A stretch of 64,000 nt of DNA, taken from Lachnospiraceae bacterium. Lineage in GTDB: Bacteria > Bacillota > Clostridia > Lachnospirales > Lachnospiraceae. Both the position numbers and the translations under genes were made by a program. Under the pieces are notes generated by a model. It did no database searches and had not been told where the DNA came from. It saw only the letters and a list, made by a program, of their open reading frames with translations. The stretch spans positions 62,001-126,000 of the forward strand of contig JAIECJ010000094.1 in assembly GCA_029068555.1 (NCBI GenBank), in the 5' to 3' direction. Below, piece after piece: positions 42,870 through 51,343 of the stretch (positions are counted from its first letter, which is position 1; each line of letters begins with the position of its first letter).

Positions 42870-44729
42870 ATGCAGATGAACAAGGATTTCCAAAAGGCAC
42901 CGTTGGAATCCGATCAGGATTTCGCGAATTTTTTACAGAGGGTTCGGAAAGAACGGGATATACATTTCGAGCAGTTGGCTGAGGGATTGATGTCGATAAG
43001 TCAGCTTTCAAGAATAGAAAAAGGACAGCGTCCGGTTCATAAAAATATGAGGGATCGGTTGCTGGGGCGGCTGGGGATTGCAAGTGATTTGTATGAAAAT
43101 CTACTGGATATTGACGATTACAGGGCGTGGGAATGCCAGCGAAATATTTTGTTAGCGGTGGAGCAAAGGGAAACACAGAAGGCACAGCGGTTGATTGCGG
43201 AGTATGAGAGAAAAATGTCGTCAAATAGTAAATTGAAACAGCAGTTTTGTCTTGTGATGAAAGCGGAGGCTTTGAAACAACAAAATGCAGATTCGGTGGA
43301 AATTGGTGCTTGTTATGAAAAGGCAGTGAAAATGACCGTTCCCAAAATAGAGGATTTGTGTCTGGCAAAAAGTTTGCTATCCATACAGGAAATCAATATG
43401 GTTTTGGAATACGAGTTCTACACTAAGGATAAGGGAAGAAATTTTTTGGAAAAGAGCAGGGCGTTAATGGCGTTTGTGGAGAATACTGTTTATGACGAAC
43501 TGTCAAAGGTAAAAATTTATCCCAAGATTGCATATTATTATTTGCGGGAAGTATTTTCAGACCAGAGCAGGCAGACAGCGGGTGCACTAAACGAAAGTCT
43601 ACGAATCTGCAATCAGGCGATTGAGATGCTGCGGGACACTGGGAGGGCATTCTACTTGCTTGAATTGTTGGAAGTAAAGTGCAAAATACTGGAAATTATT
43701 GAGGAAGGCACGGATGAATACAGGGAGAGCAGGGAGTTGGAAAATTTGTTGAGAAAGCTCTATGAGGAATATGGGATTCCGGCATATATGCAGGATTGTG
43801 TTTATCTGTATCGGCAAAGATGGATATTTTACATTGGTGATGTTCTGCGTATTCGCAGGAAAATGTATGGTCTGACGCAGGAGGAGCTTTGCAAGGGAAT
43901 CTGTGCGACAAAGACGTTGCGCAGGACAGAGAAAATGGAAAGAAATATGCATCAGGATCTGCTGAAAACGCTGATGCGCAGGCTTGGGTTATCTAAAGAG
44001 TACCAGAGGGCGCGGCTTGTGACAAATGATAGGGAAGTGTTAAAGTTAAGGGATGAATTGCTGATTTGCCGCAATAATCATGATATTGCAAGATGTAGAG
44101 ATATATTGAACTTAATGAAAGAGAAGCTTTTACTTGAGATTCCGGAGAATCAGCAATATATTATAGAATTAGAAACATCTCTAGATTGGATGGAGAATAA
44201 AATAACCAAAGAAGAACTTGTTATAAGAGAAGAAAAGGCTCTTAAATGTACATTGGATATTGATAAATTATTTTTGGCAGATGAAATTTATCTGACGGAG
44301 ATGGAAATGTCATGTATCCGTAAAATGATACAAGGCATTGAGGGGGAAAAGAAACGAAGGTATATTAATTTATTGTGGCGATTTTTTGATTGTTATGAGA
44401 AAAAGTATGTTCTGTCAGACTATATTGCTATGTACGAGTTTGTCATGATTCGCATGGCAAGTGAATTGGCAAATATGGGAGAGTTTAATATAGCAACTGA
44501 TATAGACAATAAGATACTGAAAGAATCATTGAAGTGCAATAGGGTTTGGGCAGTCAGTAATATTTTGTATGACATATTATGGAATGATAAAGAACAGAAG
44601 GAGCAAAGTGGACAGGATTTAGAAAAAGAAAAAATGACTGAAAGATTAAAACAATGCATTTTACTCAGTCATTTTTGCAAACAAACATTTGAAGAAAAAT
44701 TTTATAATAATAAGTTATACCAAGAATAA
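42870..44729 (+). CDS. Large regulator with two XRE-type HTH domains and helical (TPR-like) sensor region
   Basis: An N-terminal HTH (about 15-65: FLQRVRKERDIHFEQLAEGL, then SQLSRIEKGQRP) resembles XRE/Rgg DNA-binding domains. A second HTH-like block lies near residue 335 (VLRIRRKMYGLTQEELCKGI). The rest is tandem helical hairpins like the peptide-sensing TPR region of Rgg/PlcR/PrgX-type regulators. At about 619 residues it is twice the usual length, as if two regulators were joined. AAGGAG lies 13 bases before the ATG. A short secreted-peptide-like gene converges on its 3' end, and the shared 29-bp operator-like elements lie upstream, so it may be a peptide-controlled regulator of the adjacent cassette. 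That link is inference. Confidence 0.68.
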   Translation: MQMNKDFQKAPLESDQDFANFLQRVRKERDIHFEQLAEGLMSISQLSRIEKGQRPVHKNMRDRLLGRLGIASDLYENLLDIDDYRAWECQRNILLAVEQRETQKAQRLIAEYERKMSSNSKLKQQFCLVMKAEALKQQNADSVEIGACYEKAVKMTVPKIEDLCLAKSLLSIQEINMVLEYEFYTKDKGRNFLEKSRALMAFVENTVYDELSKVKIYPKIAYYYLREVFSDQSRQTAGALNESLRICNQAIEMLRDTGRAFYLLELLEVKCKILEIIEEGTDEYRESRELENLLRKLYEEYGIPAYMQDCVYLYRQRWIFYIGDVLRIRRKMYGLTQEELCKGICATKTLRRTEKMERNMHQDLLKTLMRRLGLSKEYQRARLVTNDREVLKLRDELLICRNNHDIARCRDILNLMKEKLLLEIPENQQYIIELETSLDWMENKITKEELVIREEKALKCTLDIDKLFLADEIYLTEMEMSCIRKMIQGIEGEKKRRYINLLWRFFDCYEKKYVLSDYIAMYEFVMIRMASELANMGEFNIATDIDNKILKESLKCNRVWAVSNILYDILWNDKEQKEQSGQDLEKEKMTERLKQCILLSHFCKQTFEEKFYNNKLYQE

Positions 44730-44773
44730 TTTATCTTGAATTATCAAAGGGTTTTGACGTACAAAAAATGAAA

Positions 44774-44941
44774 TTAGTTATAGCTTTCGTCATGCCCCGG
44801 AAAATCACTACAAGGAGCAACTCCGTTCTCTGAGCCGGTTTCTGTACCATTACCTGTGTTTTGCACAATGATGATCCCATTTTGGATAATAATAACAAGT
44901 GCAAAAAGTACCAATAGTTTTCTTAATTTAGAATTTTTCAT
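44774..44941 (-). CDS. Short exported peptide, candidate signalling peptide
   Basis: The 55-codon gene encodes MKNSKLRKL, a hydrophobic export segment (about 9-26) and a polar tail with one Cys, ending GHDESYN. GGAGGT lies 10 bases before ATG 44941 on the - strand; the longer start at 44959 overlaps that ribosome site. A TTGGAT-N16-TATAGA promoter can be read upstream. Small exported peptides next to TPR-type HTH regulators often mature into signals that are re-imported and bound by the regulator. No AgrB-like processing gene is present, and there is no other partner, so this role is a hypothesis. Confidence 0.55.
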   Translation of the reverse strand: MKNSKLRKLLVLFALVIIIQNGIIIVQNTGNGTETGSENGVAPCSDFPGHDESYN

Positions 44942-45003
44942 TTGCAATAAAACCTCCATTTCTTAAATCTATATTTAATGTTATCAGATATCCAACAAAT
45001 TAC

Positions 45004-45050
45004 AAGGGACAGAATTGGCCAACGGAGCAATTGGTCAATTCTGTCCCTTG
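45004..45050. repeat. REP-like full palindrome, copy 6
   Basis: AAGGGACAGAATTGGCC on the left and GGTCAATTCTGTCCCTT on the right form a long hairpin with loop AACGGAGCAATT. It closes the accessory island; host-like, more GC-rich genes begin after it. Confidence 0.8.
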
Positions 45051-45144
45051 TTTGGTTTGGCAGAAAATAATAAAATTAGTCGTATCAAGCGAAGAAATAA
45101 ATTCAGAGTTTATATAGTCATAGCTCCTGCCATATTTTACTGCC

Positions 45145-45173
45145 TTGACACATCGCCCATTACGATATAGAAT
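45145..45173 (+). promoter_or_regulatory. Sigma-70-type promoter for the GT2/GT-C operon
   Basis: TTGACA (45145-45150), 17-bp spacer, TAGAAT (45168-45173). It lies about 55 bp before the start at 45226. The remaining gap from 45051 shows nothing else. Confidence 0.6.
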
Positions 45174-45225
45174 GAGTCATATCGACATAGTGAACGGACC
45201 ATAGATGTCGGAGGGCAGAAGAGAA

Positions 45226-46209
45226 ATGAAGTTAATCATACAAATCCCCTGTTACAATGAGGCGGAGACACTGGAAATTGCGTTAAATGACCTGCCGCGC
45301 CAGATAGACGGCATAGACGAGATCGAATATCTGATTATCAACGACGGAAGCGATGACGACACCGAGCGCATTGCCAGGGAGTGGGGTGTGCAGCACATAG
45401 TCCATTTCAAGAGAAACCTGGGACTGGCAAAAGGATTCCTCGCGGGAATCGACCTTGCCCTGCGAAACGGCGCGGACATTATTGTAAATACGGACGCGGA
45501 CAACCAGTACAGCGGCGCAGATATTGAAAAGCTTGTGCGGCCCATACTGGAAAAAAAGGCGGATATCGTAATCGGTGAACGCCCGATAGATGAGATCGAA
45601 GAATTTTCATGGATAAAAAAGAAATTACAGCGTTTTGGCAGCTGGGTCGTGCGCGCGGCGTCCAAGACAAATATACCTGACGCACCGAGCGGCTTCCGCG
45701 CATACAGCAGGAAAGCTGCGATGCGGGTAAACGTGCACAATGAATATACATACACGCTCGAGACAATCGTGCAGGCGGGCAGAAACAAGATGGCAATCAC
45801 ATCAGTGCCTGTCCACACCAATCCGGAACTGCGCAAATCAAGACTGATGAATTCCATGGGCGCCTATATCAAGAAGTCCATGCTCACCATACTCCGCGCA
45901 GTACTGATGTACAAACCTATGAAAATTTTTACATTGATAGGAAGTGTCTTTATTATAGGAGGAACTGCAATTGGCGTGCGTTTTTTGTGCTTTTTTTTCA
46001 GTGGAAACGGTTCAGGGCACACACAGTCCCTGATTCTTGCGGCGATGATGATTATTATAGGATTCCAGACGCTTGTGTCTGGTATGCAGGCGGACATCAT
46101 ATCTGCGAACCGCAAACTGCTTGAGGATATTCAGTTCCGGATGAAGAAGCTGGAATTTGGGCTGCTCGACCCCGAAGGGGAAAAAAGGAAAGATGACGAT
46201 GAAATATGA
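45226..46209 (+). CDS. GT2 glycosyltransferase (DPM1/GtrB-like) with two C-terminal helices
   Basis: The GT-A domain shows IQIPCYNEAETL, INDGSDDDT, RNLGLAKGF and the metal-binding NTDADNQY. After residue 230 two helices anchor it in the membrane, and a charged tail follows. It should load a sugar onto a polyprenyl-phosphate carrier. ATG 45226 follows GGAGGG at 10 bases; an earlier ATG overlaps that site. The next gene starts inside its stop codon (ATGA) and encodes a GT-C-like membrane protein, its likely partner. Codon use is more GC-rich than the glycosyltransferases at 5-12 kb, so it belongs to a different cluster. Confidence 0.82.
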   Translation: MKLIIQIPCYNEAETLEIALNDLPRQIDGIDEIEYLIINDGSDDDTERIAREWGVQHIVHFKRNLGLAKGFLAGIDLALRNGADIIVNTDADNQYSGADIEKLVRPILEKKADIVIGERPIDEIEEFSWIKKKLQRFGSWVVRAASKTNIPDAPSGFRAYSRKAAMRVNVHNEYTYTLETIVQAGRNKMAITSVPVHTNPELRKSRLMNSMGAYIKKSMLTILRAVLMYKPMKIFTLIGSVFIIGGTAIGVRFLCFFFSGNGSGHTQSLILAAMMIIIGFQTLVSGMQADIISANRKLLEDIQFRMKKLEFGLLDPEGEKRKDDDEI

Positions 46210-48362
46210 CAAAAAATATTGCCTTAAAAAGTTTTACCATTAAAAGGATAATCAGTAAGGAGCGCATGATGGCGGTTGTGCGCAGCAGGGAGTTTTGGCT
46301 TGAGTGTATACTGGCGGCTGCATTATTCTGGCTCTACAGCTATAAGCTGGATGAGTCTGTGATGCCTATACTGTTGGACGATGAATACGGCTACTGGGCA
46401 AACAGCTCTTATTTTATGGGGCTGGACTGGTCATCTATTACGGGAAATATTGCATACTATTCCTATGGATATAGTCTGATTCTTCTGGGGCTTCGCATTA
46501 TAGCGCCCTGGCTGGGGGTTGGGGGCTGGGATGGCATATATCAGCTTGCGACAACGTTCAACCTGCTTATGCTTGTGGCAAGTTTCTTTATCGCAGTGAA
46601 GCTGTGCAGACGATACATGAAGAACATGAACTGGATTGTCAGATGTGCCGCATGTTTTGTGGTGATGCTTTATCCGGCATATAAAATATATTCGCACATT
46701 ACCCTTTCAGAGTGTGCGCTTACCTTTTTCTTTTGGGTATTTCTCTATACGATGCACCGCGTGACGGATAAGCCAAGTGTCCCCAATCACGCGGCGTTTG
46801 CATTGGTTTCGGTATATATGTATACGATACACCAGCGGACGCTGGCACAGTTTATAACTGCTGTGATGATAGTGCTCCTTATCCGGCTGCGGAGAATGAG
46901 CAGGCTGCGGGAGACGACAGCTTTCGGGGTGGTAATGTGCGTGAGTCTCATGATTCATTCTGTAATAAAACAGAATCTTCAGAATACGCTGTATATGGGA
47001 AAACCTCCCGTGGGATTTTCAGAACTGCTTTCCTATGCATGCACAAAGAAAACAGCTTTGATGATAGTGCTTCTGCTCATTGCACTGCTGATACTGTACC
47101 TTGTTGACCAGGGGAAGGTTCGCCTGGTATTTGTGCTGGCTGCGGCCGGGACGGTGGCTGCGGTCATCTATGTGGTGAGCAGGGCTGGGCAGGGGAGTGC
47201 TGCAGCAGAGGCGCTTCCGGACAGACTTGCCATGAATGATTTTGCAGGACAGTGGGGAAAAGTCAGAAACATATTTACGCGGCCTGGTCTGATACGCCTG
47301 GGTACCAGCATTGTAGGAAAGTGGTTTTACCTGGCGGCAGGAAGCGGGCTGGTTATCTGCTGGGGCATGCGCAATCTTATCGCAAATGCATTCTGGATAA
47401 CAGTAGACAGCGTCAGAAGGGCGGTCAGCGCGCTTCTGGGAAAAAAGGATGAAGGCCTGAGGCGCCTTGGCGGGGATCCGGCGCGGCATCTGTGGTTTTT
47501 CGGTGTATTTCTGGCGTGGGCAGGTACTTTTATGATTTGCGCCATATATAAGGAAGGTTTGTTCAAGGTAGATGACCTTGTCCATGGACGTTATATTGAG
47601 TACACGATAGCAATACTTCTTATATATAGTGTCGATATTTTGCTGGCGGAGAAGCACTGGCTAATCATGCTTGGTATCTGCGGGGCGCTGTATGGCGCTG
47701 CGGGAATGTACTGTCAGTACGTGTATGATGAACTGCAGCGCACACATTTTGAGCTTGCCCATGCAGTTATGTTTGGACGTGTATTCTGGAACTATGAGTC
47801 TCCCACAGGCAAGATACAGCAGCTCACGGGATATATTCTGCCGTTAACAGTGTTGTTTTTTATGATATTTAAGCTGTTTGGCAATCGCATTGCAAAAATA
47901 CCGGGACAGATGCGGCTGAACACTGCCATAGTCACGGTGCGGTGCGTTCTGGCTCTGATGATTCCGCTTGCAGCATGGAACCATTTGTCCGATGCCATTA
48001 TCAACAATTACGTAAACTCTAGGAATATGAAGCAGTCAGGAGCGCTTCCCGATGTCGCTGCATGGGCAAATGTCATAAGCAGGGAAAGTGATGTGTATTT
48101 TGTCAATGACGCGCTTAACTACAAACAGGCATCGCTGCTTCAGTTTATGCTGATGGATCGTGAGGTCAGTCTGGTGCCGATGTCGGAAGTGGATTTTGAC
48201 CGGGATGACATATTCATTATAAATAACAGGTATCTGGGCGATCCGGAAATTATGGAGAAGTGTGAGGTTGTGCTGACAGTAGGCAGCTATGCACTGGTCA
48301 TTAACAACAGTCAGGAGCTCGTGAAGACATGGAACATATATAAGGAGGTGTTGCCGGAATAA
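46206..48362 (+). CDS. GT-C-like polytopic membrane glycosyltransferase
   Basis: The 718-residue protein has an N-terminal helix followed by LLDDEYGYWANSSYF, an acidic first loop like the catalytic DE motif of GT39/GT-C enzymes. Some ten more helices and a C-terminal alpha/beta extracytoplasmic domain of about 120 residues follow. Such enzymes take a sugar from polyprenyl phosphate and attach it to an acceptor outside the cell. Translational coupling with the GT2 gene supports a two-step pathway. The acceptor might be one of the surface proteins encoded next, but nothing in the sequence proves it. Confidence 0.62.
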   Translation: MTKNIALKSFTIKRIISKERMMAVVRSREFWLECILAAALFWLYSYKLDESVMPILLDDEYGYWANSSYFMGLDWSSITGNIAYYSYGYSLILLGLRIIAPWLGVGGWDGIYQLATTFNLLMLVASFFIAVKLCRRYMKNMNWIVRCAACFVVMLYPAYKIYSHITLSECALTFFFWVFLYTMHRVTDKPSVPNHAAFALVSVYMYTIHQRTLAQFITAVMIVLLIRLRRMSRLRETTAFGVVMCVSLMIHSVIKQNLQNTLYMGKPPVGFSELLSYACTKKTALMIVLLLIALLILYLVDQGKVRLVFVLAAAGTVAAVIYVVSRAGQGSAAAEALPDRLAMNDFAGQWGKVRNIFTRPGLIRLGTSIVGKWFYLAAGSGLVICWGMRNLIANAFWITVDSVRRAVSALLGKKDEGLRRLGGDPARHLWFFGVFLAWAGTFMICAIYKEGLFKVDDLVHGRYIEYTIAILLIYSVDILLAEKHWLIMLGICGALYGAAGMYCQYVYDELQRTHFELAHAVMFGRVFWNYESPTGKIQQLTGYILPLTVLFFMIFKLFGNRIAKIPGQMRLNTAIVTVRCVLALMIPLAAWNHLSDAIINNYVNSRNMKQSGALPDVAAWANVISRESDVYFVNDALNYKQASLLQFMLMDREVSLVPMSEVDFDRDDIFIINNRYLGDPEIMEKCEVVLTVGSYALVINNSQELVKTWNIYKEVLPE

Positions 48363-48596
48363 AATAATGATAAGTACTAATGAATAAACATTTTCGAACC
48401 GATATAATATTTGCTGATAATATCAGGGGAAGAAATGTGCAACTTCACAAAACGGAACCGCAGGCAGCTGACGAAACATAGCCGGTGGCGGCAGGTTGAC
48501 AGGCAAATGCGTGGAAGATAGCGAGAAAATGCATCAGATTGCACAAAGGACAGAAAGATAACAAGTCTGGAAAAATGATGAAAATGAAAAAAAAGC

Positions 48597-48625
48597 TTGC
48601 ACAAATGCAATATTAGGTGTATGCT
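48597..48625 (+). promoter_or_regulatory. Sigma-70-type promoter for the Big2 surface protein
   Basis: TTGCAC (48597-48602), 17-bp spacer, TATGCT (48620-48625), followed by a short leader and GGAGGAGAAGG before ATG 48660. The preceding 297-bp gap otherwise holds only a short palindrome (CTGATA-A-TATCAG, 48414-48426). Confidence 0.65.
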
Positions 48626-48659
48626 GAATTAGTAAATCTATAACGGAGGAGAAGGTGCT

Positions 48660-51197
48660 ATGAAAGTTAAAGTTATTAAAAAATTAATGGCATATTTGTT
48701 GGTGGGTGCCATGGTTATCTCTACACCAATAACTGCTTCAGCGACAGAAGCATCAATTGCTGATGTATATACCTCAACAGATGACGCCGATAAAAGCAGC
48801 GGCACAGCGACACTGTCCAGCACAGAGACAGGTACATACAAATTTGAGGATATATTAAAGGATCCGGAGAGAGAGGCACAGGTTATCGGGCTTGCGCTGG
48901 ATAAGACCAGTCTTTCACTTGAGGTAAACGGTGCAGTTGACAGAGACAGACTGCAGGCAAGGGTTCTTTACAGCGACTATGACCCAAGCAATGAGGAGAT
49001 GGTTCTCCAGGCAGATGAGAAGACAAAAGAGATTATTGACAAATACCTGAGATGGGAAGTTCTCGGCAATGAAGATCAGACTGTTGGTATTTCATATTAT
49101 CAGAATACAGATGGCTCCGAAGATACCAGCATGGTTAATGTAAGAGCAAAAAAAGGTGGTCAGGTGACTGTCCGTGCTTTTATTGACTACAATGCAAACA
49201 CAAAGCTCGATAGCGGCGAGTTCTATGCAGACGCAGTAGTTTCTGTAAAAGAGTTTGCAAGCAGCATTGCGTTCAGCAATCTTCCTGAGAAGTTTTATCT
49301 TAAGCAGACATATGATTTGAATCAGTTTATTACAGTGACTCCTAGTACTGCAACATGCAATGTGTCTTTTTATGTTGGTAAGGATGATCAGAAGAAAGTA
49401 ACAATTGCTGACAACGGAAAGATGACAGTTAAGAAAGCACCGGCAGAAGAGACGATTAAGCTTTATGCAGTGACAGAAAACGGCTGCAAGGCAGAGACAG
49501 AAATTGTTCTTAATCCGGGTGTTGCGGCTAATAAGGTTGAAATTAAACCTGTTGAAGGCGACAACATACTTGACTATGGTAAGTTAAAGGATAGAACTGT
49601 TACACTGCAAGTTAACCTTATACCTAAGAATACTGGTGATGTGGTAACCGATTCTGTAGAGTGGTCTGTAAAGAACCCGAAGACACCAGTTGTAAGGATG
49701 ACTGAACTTAAGTCTGATAGCGATTCCAGAATACTGCAGGTTCAGATTGACGTCGCAGAGGGTGTAGGTACAGCGACAGTTACAGCCAAAGCTTCAAGCG
49801 GCAAGAAGGCTACATATAAGATTACTGTTAATTCCACACCATCTGGAGTAGCAGTAGCAGATATTGAAACTTGGACAGGTGCAAAGCCTTCGTTGACGGC
49901 TGTTCTTTATGCAGATGATTGTAAGAAAGACAGCGACGGAAATGTAATAGGCGGTACAGTAATTCCTGTGGGCAAGACAAAGGTTTCTTTTAGCGCTCTT
50001 AAAGGTAATGCGGCTGAGCCGGATACGGCAGCAAAAAACGTTAAGAATATTAAGGTTAATGGAAAAGGTGTTGTGACATCTGCAAATCTCTTGGTTGATA
50101 CAACTAAGAATCCTATAGATGAAGATAACCGTACTATTAAGGTTTCGGCTAAATTTAAAGATGGAACGAATAAAGAGGAAACAGCTAAATGTAATGTCAA
50201 GGTAAAACAGGCTGATATTAAAAATATTACAGTAACTGATGTTACACATGGCGCTCCTGGTACAGTAATTGCTTTTAATAAGAATGCAGCAACTGCTAGC
50301 GCTGTATCTGGTGGAAAATATCGTTATCAGGCACTTGCATTTGGCAATGAAGCGTGCACAACTCCTACTCCGGAGTATAATGATGCAATTGTTTGGGCTT
50401 CATCAAGTGCTAAGGTAGGTACTATCAGTGAGAATGGTCAGCTCTCAGTCCTGAAGGGTGGTACAACAAAAGTTACAGCAAGCTATGTTACAATTAATGA
50501 AAAGAATGGCAAGAAATCTGCAAAAGTAAACAAGAAGACAATTACAGTTAAGGCTGTTCAGAAGGCAACATCCCTTACACTGAATAAGAATGTATTTGTT
50601 GTAGTTGCGAACAGCAATGCAAAGGATATTGCAATTAATGTAAAGAAGCAGCTTCCGAGTGGGTCAAAGGATCTGATTACATGGAAGAAAATAGTCGGAG
50701 AAATTGATGAAAACGGAAATACAGTAGTAAAAGAGGGAACAACTACTATTCAGAATGCGTCTGTTAAGAAAACGACTGCAGTAAAGGTTCCTGTAAAACA
50801 GTACAGCGCAGGTACAGTAATTAAGGTTGGCGCTTATGCTGATGGCGGTGCAGTTGCATATGCATATATCTATGTAGTTGGCAACAAGACAAAAGCTGTA
50901 AGAGCTACAGAGAATGGAACTGCTATTAAGAAGAAGACAGTAAATGCAGGTGATCAGTTTACAATTGTTCCTCAGATTCAGTCATCTGTAAGGGGTGCTG
51001 ATTTTGCAAATGCTACTGTTTATACAAAGGAAAACATTGGATATGGTGAAGATCCTGTTACATATTCATTCAACAAGGCTGGAATTGCTTCCATAGATAA
51101 TAATGGTGTGATTACAGCAATGAAGCCAGGTAAGACAACACTTACTATTAAAACATTATCAGGAAAGAAAGCGACTGTAGCAATTACAGTTCAGTAA
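48660..51197 (+). CDS. Secreted Big2/Ig-like repeat surface protein
   Basis: A signal peptide (about 1-29, ending in TASATEA) is followed by about 800 residues of beta-sandwich repeats. The clearest Ig-like (Big2) units end in patterns such as LSVLKGGTTKVTASY and ITAMKPGKTTLTIKTLSG. No LPxTG motif or transmembrane anchor is seen at the C-terminus, so attachment to the wall must use another route. It has its own promoter, a very strong ribosome site (GGAGGAGAAGG) and its own terminator, which together suggest high expression, perhaps as a major surface-layer component. Binding partner is unknown. Confidence 0.72.
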   Translation: MKVKVIKKLMAYLLVGAMVISTPITASATEASIADVYTSTDDADKSSGTATLSSTETGTYKFEDILKDPEREAQVIGLALDKTSLSLEVNGAVDRDRLQARVLYSDYDPSNEEMVLQADEKTKEIIDKYLRWEVLGNEDQTVGISYYQNTDGSEDTSMVNVRAKKGGQVTVRAFIDYNANTKLDSGEFYADAVVSVKEFASSIAFSNLPEKFYLKQTYDLNQFITVTPSTATCNVSFYVGKDDQKKVTIADNGKMTVKKAPAEETIKLYAVTENGCKAETEIVLNPGVAANKVEIKPVEGDNILDYGKLKDRTVTLQVNLIPKNTGDVVTDSVEWSVKNPKTPVVRMTELKSDSDSRILQVQIDVAEGVGTATVTAKASSGKKATYKITVNSTPSGVAVADIETWTGAKPSLTAVLYADDCKKDSDGNVIGGTVIPVGKTKVSFSALKGNAAEPDTAAKNVKNIKVNGKGVVTSANLLVDTTKNPIDEDNRTIKVSAKFKDGTNKEETAKCNVKVKQADIKNITVTDVTHGAPGTVIAFNKNAATASAVSGGKYRYQALAFGNEACTTPTPEYNDAIVWASSSAKVGTISENGQLSVLKGGTTKVTASYVTINEKNGKKSAKVNKKTITVKAVQKATSLTLNKNVFVVVANSNAKDIAINVKKQLPSGSKDLITWKKIVGEIDENGNTVVKEGTTTIQNASVKKTTAVKVPVKQYSAGTVIKVGAYADGGAVAYAYIYVVGNKTKAVRATENGTAIKKKTVNAGDQFTIVPQIQSSVRGADFANATVYTKENIGYGEDPVTYSFNKAGIASIDNNGVITAMKPGKTTLTIKTLSGKKATVAITVQ

Positions 51198-51217
51198 TCT
51201 GACAATGAAATGAAGTG

Positions 51218-51249
51218 AAAAAGGAATTCCTTTAGAGGGATTCCTTTTT
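51218..51249 (+). terminator. Terminator after the Big2 surface protein
   Basis: AAAAAGGAAT (51218-51227) pairs with ATTCCTTTTT (51240-51249) across a 12-base loop. It lies 20 bp after the stop. Confidence 0.8.
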
Positions 51250-51289
51250 CTTTTGCATGGATTTTTATCTGTTTCCTGTTTTTTCAGCC

Positions 51290-51317
51290 TTGAAATATAT
51301 ATTAAAATTGATATAAT
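51290..51317 (+). promoter_or_regulatory. Sigma-70-type promoter for the cysteine protease gene
   Basis: TTGAAA (51290-51295), 16-bp spacer, TATAAT (51312-51317), followed by GAGGAGG before the start at 51344. Confidence 0.7.
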
Positions 51318-51343
51318 TACATTGACAGAGGAGGAAATAAGTG

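Noticed and set aside
44774-44941. AgrD-type cyclic autoinducer peptide
   Set aside because: No AgrB, AgrC or AgrA gene is nearby and the residues around the Cys do not match AgrD; a linear peptide fits better.
45252-45857. - strand frame of 201 codons opposite the GT2 gene at 45226
   Set aside because: Lies within the conserved GT-A domain and shows no motif of its own.
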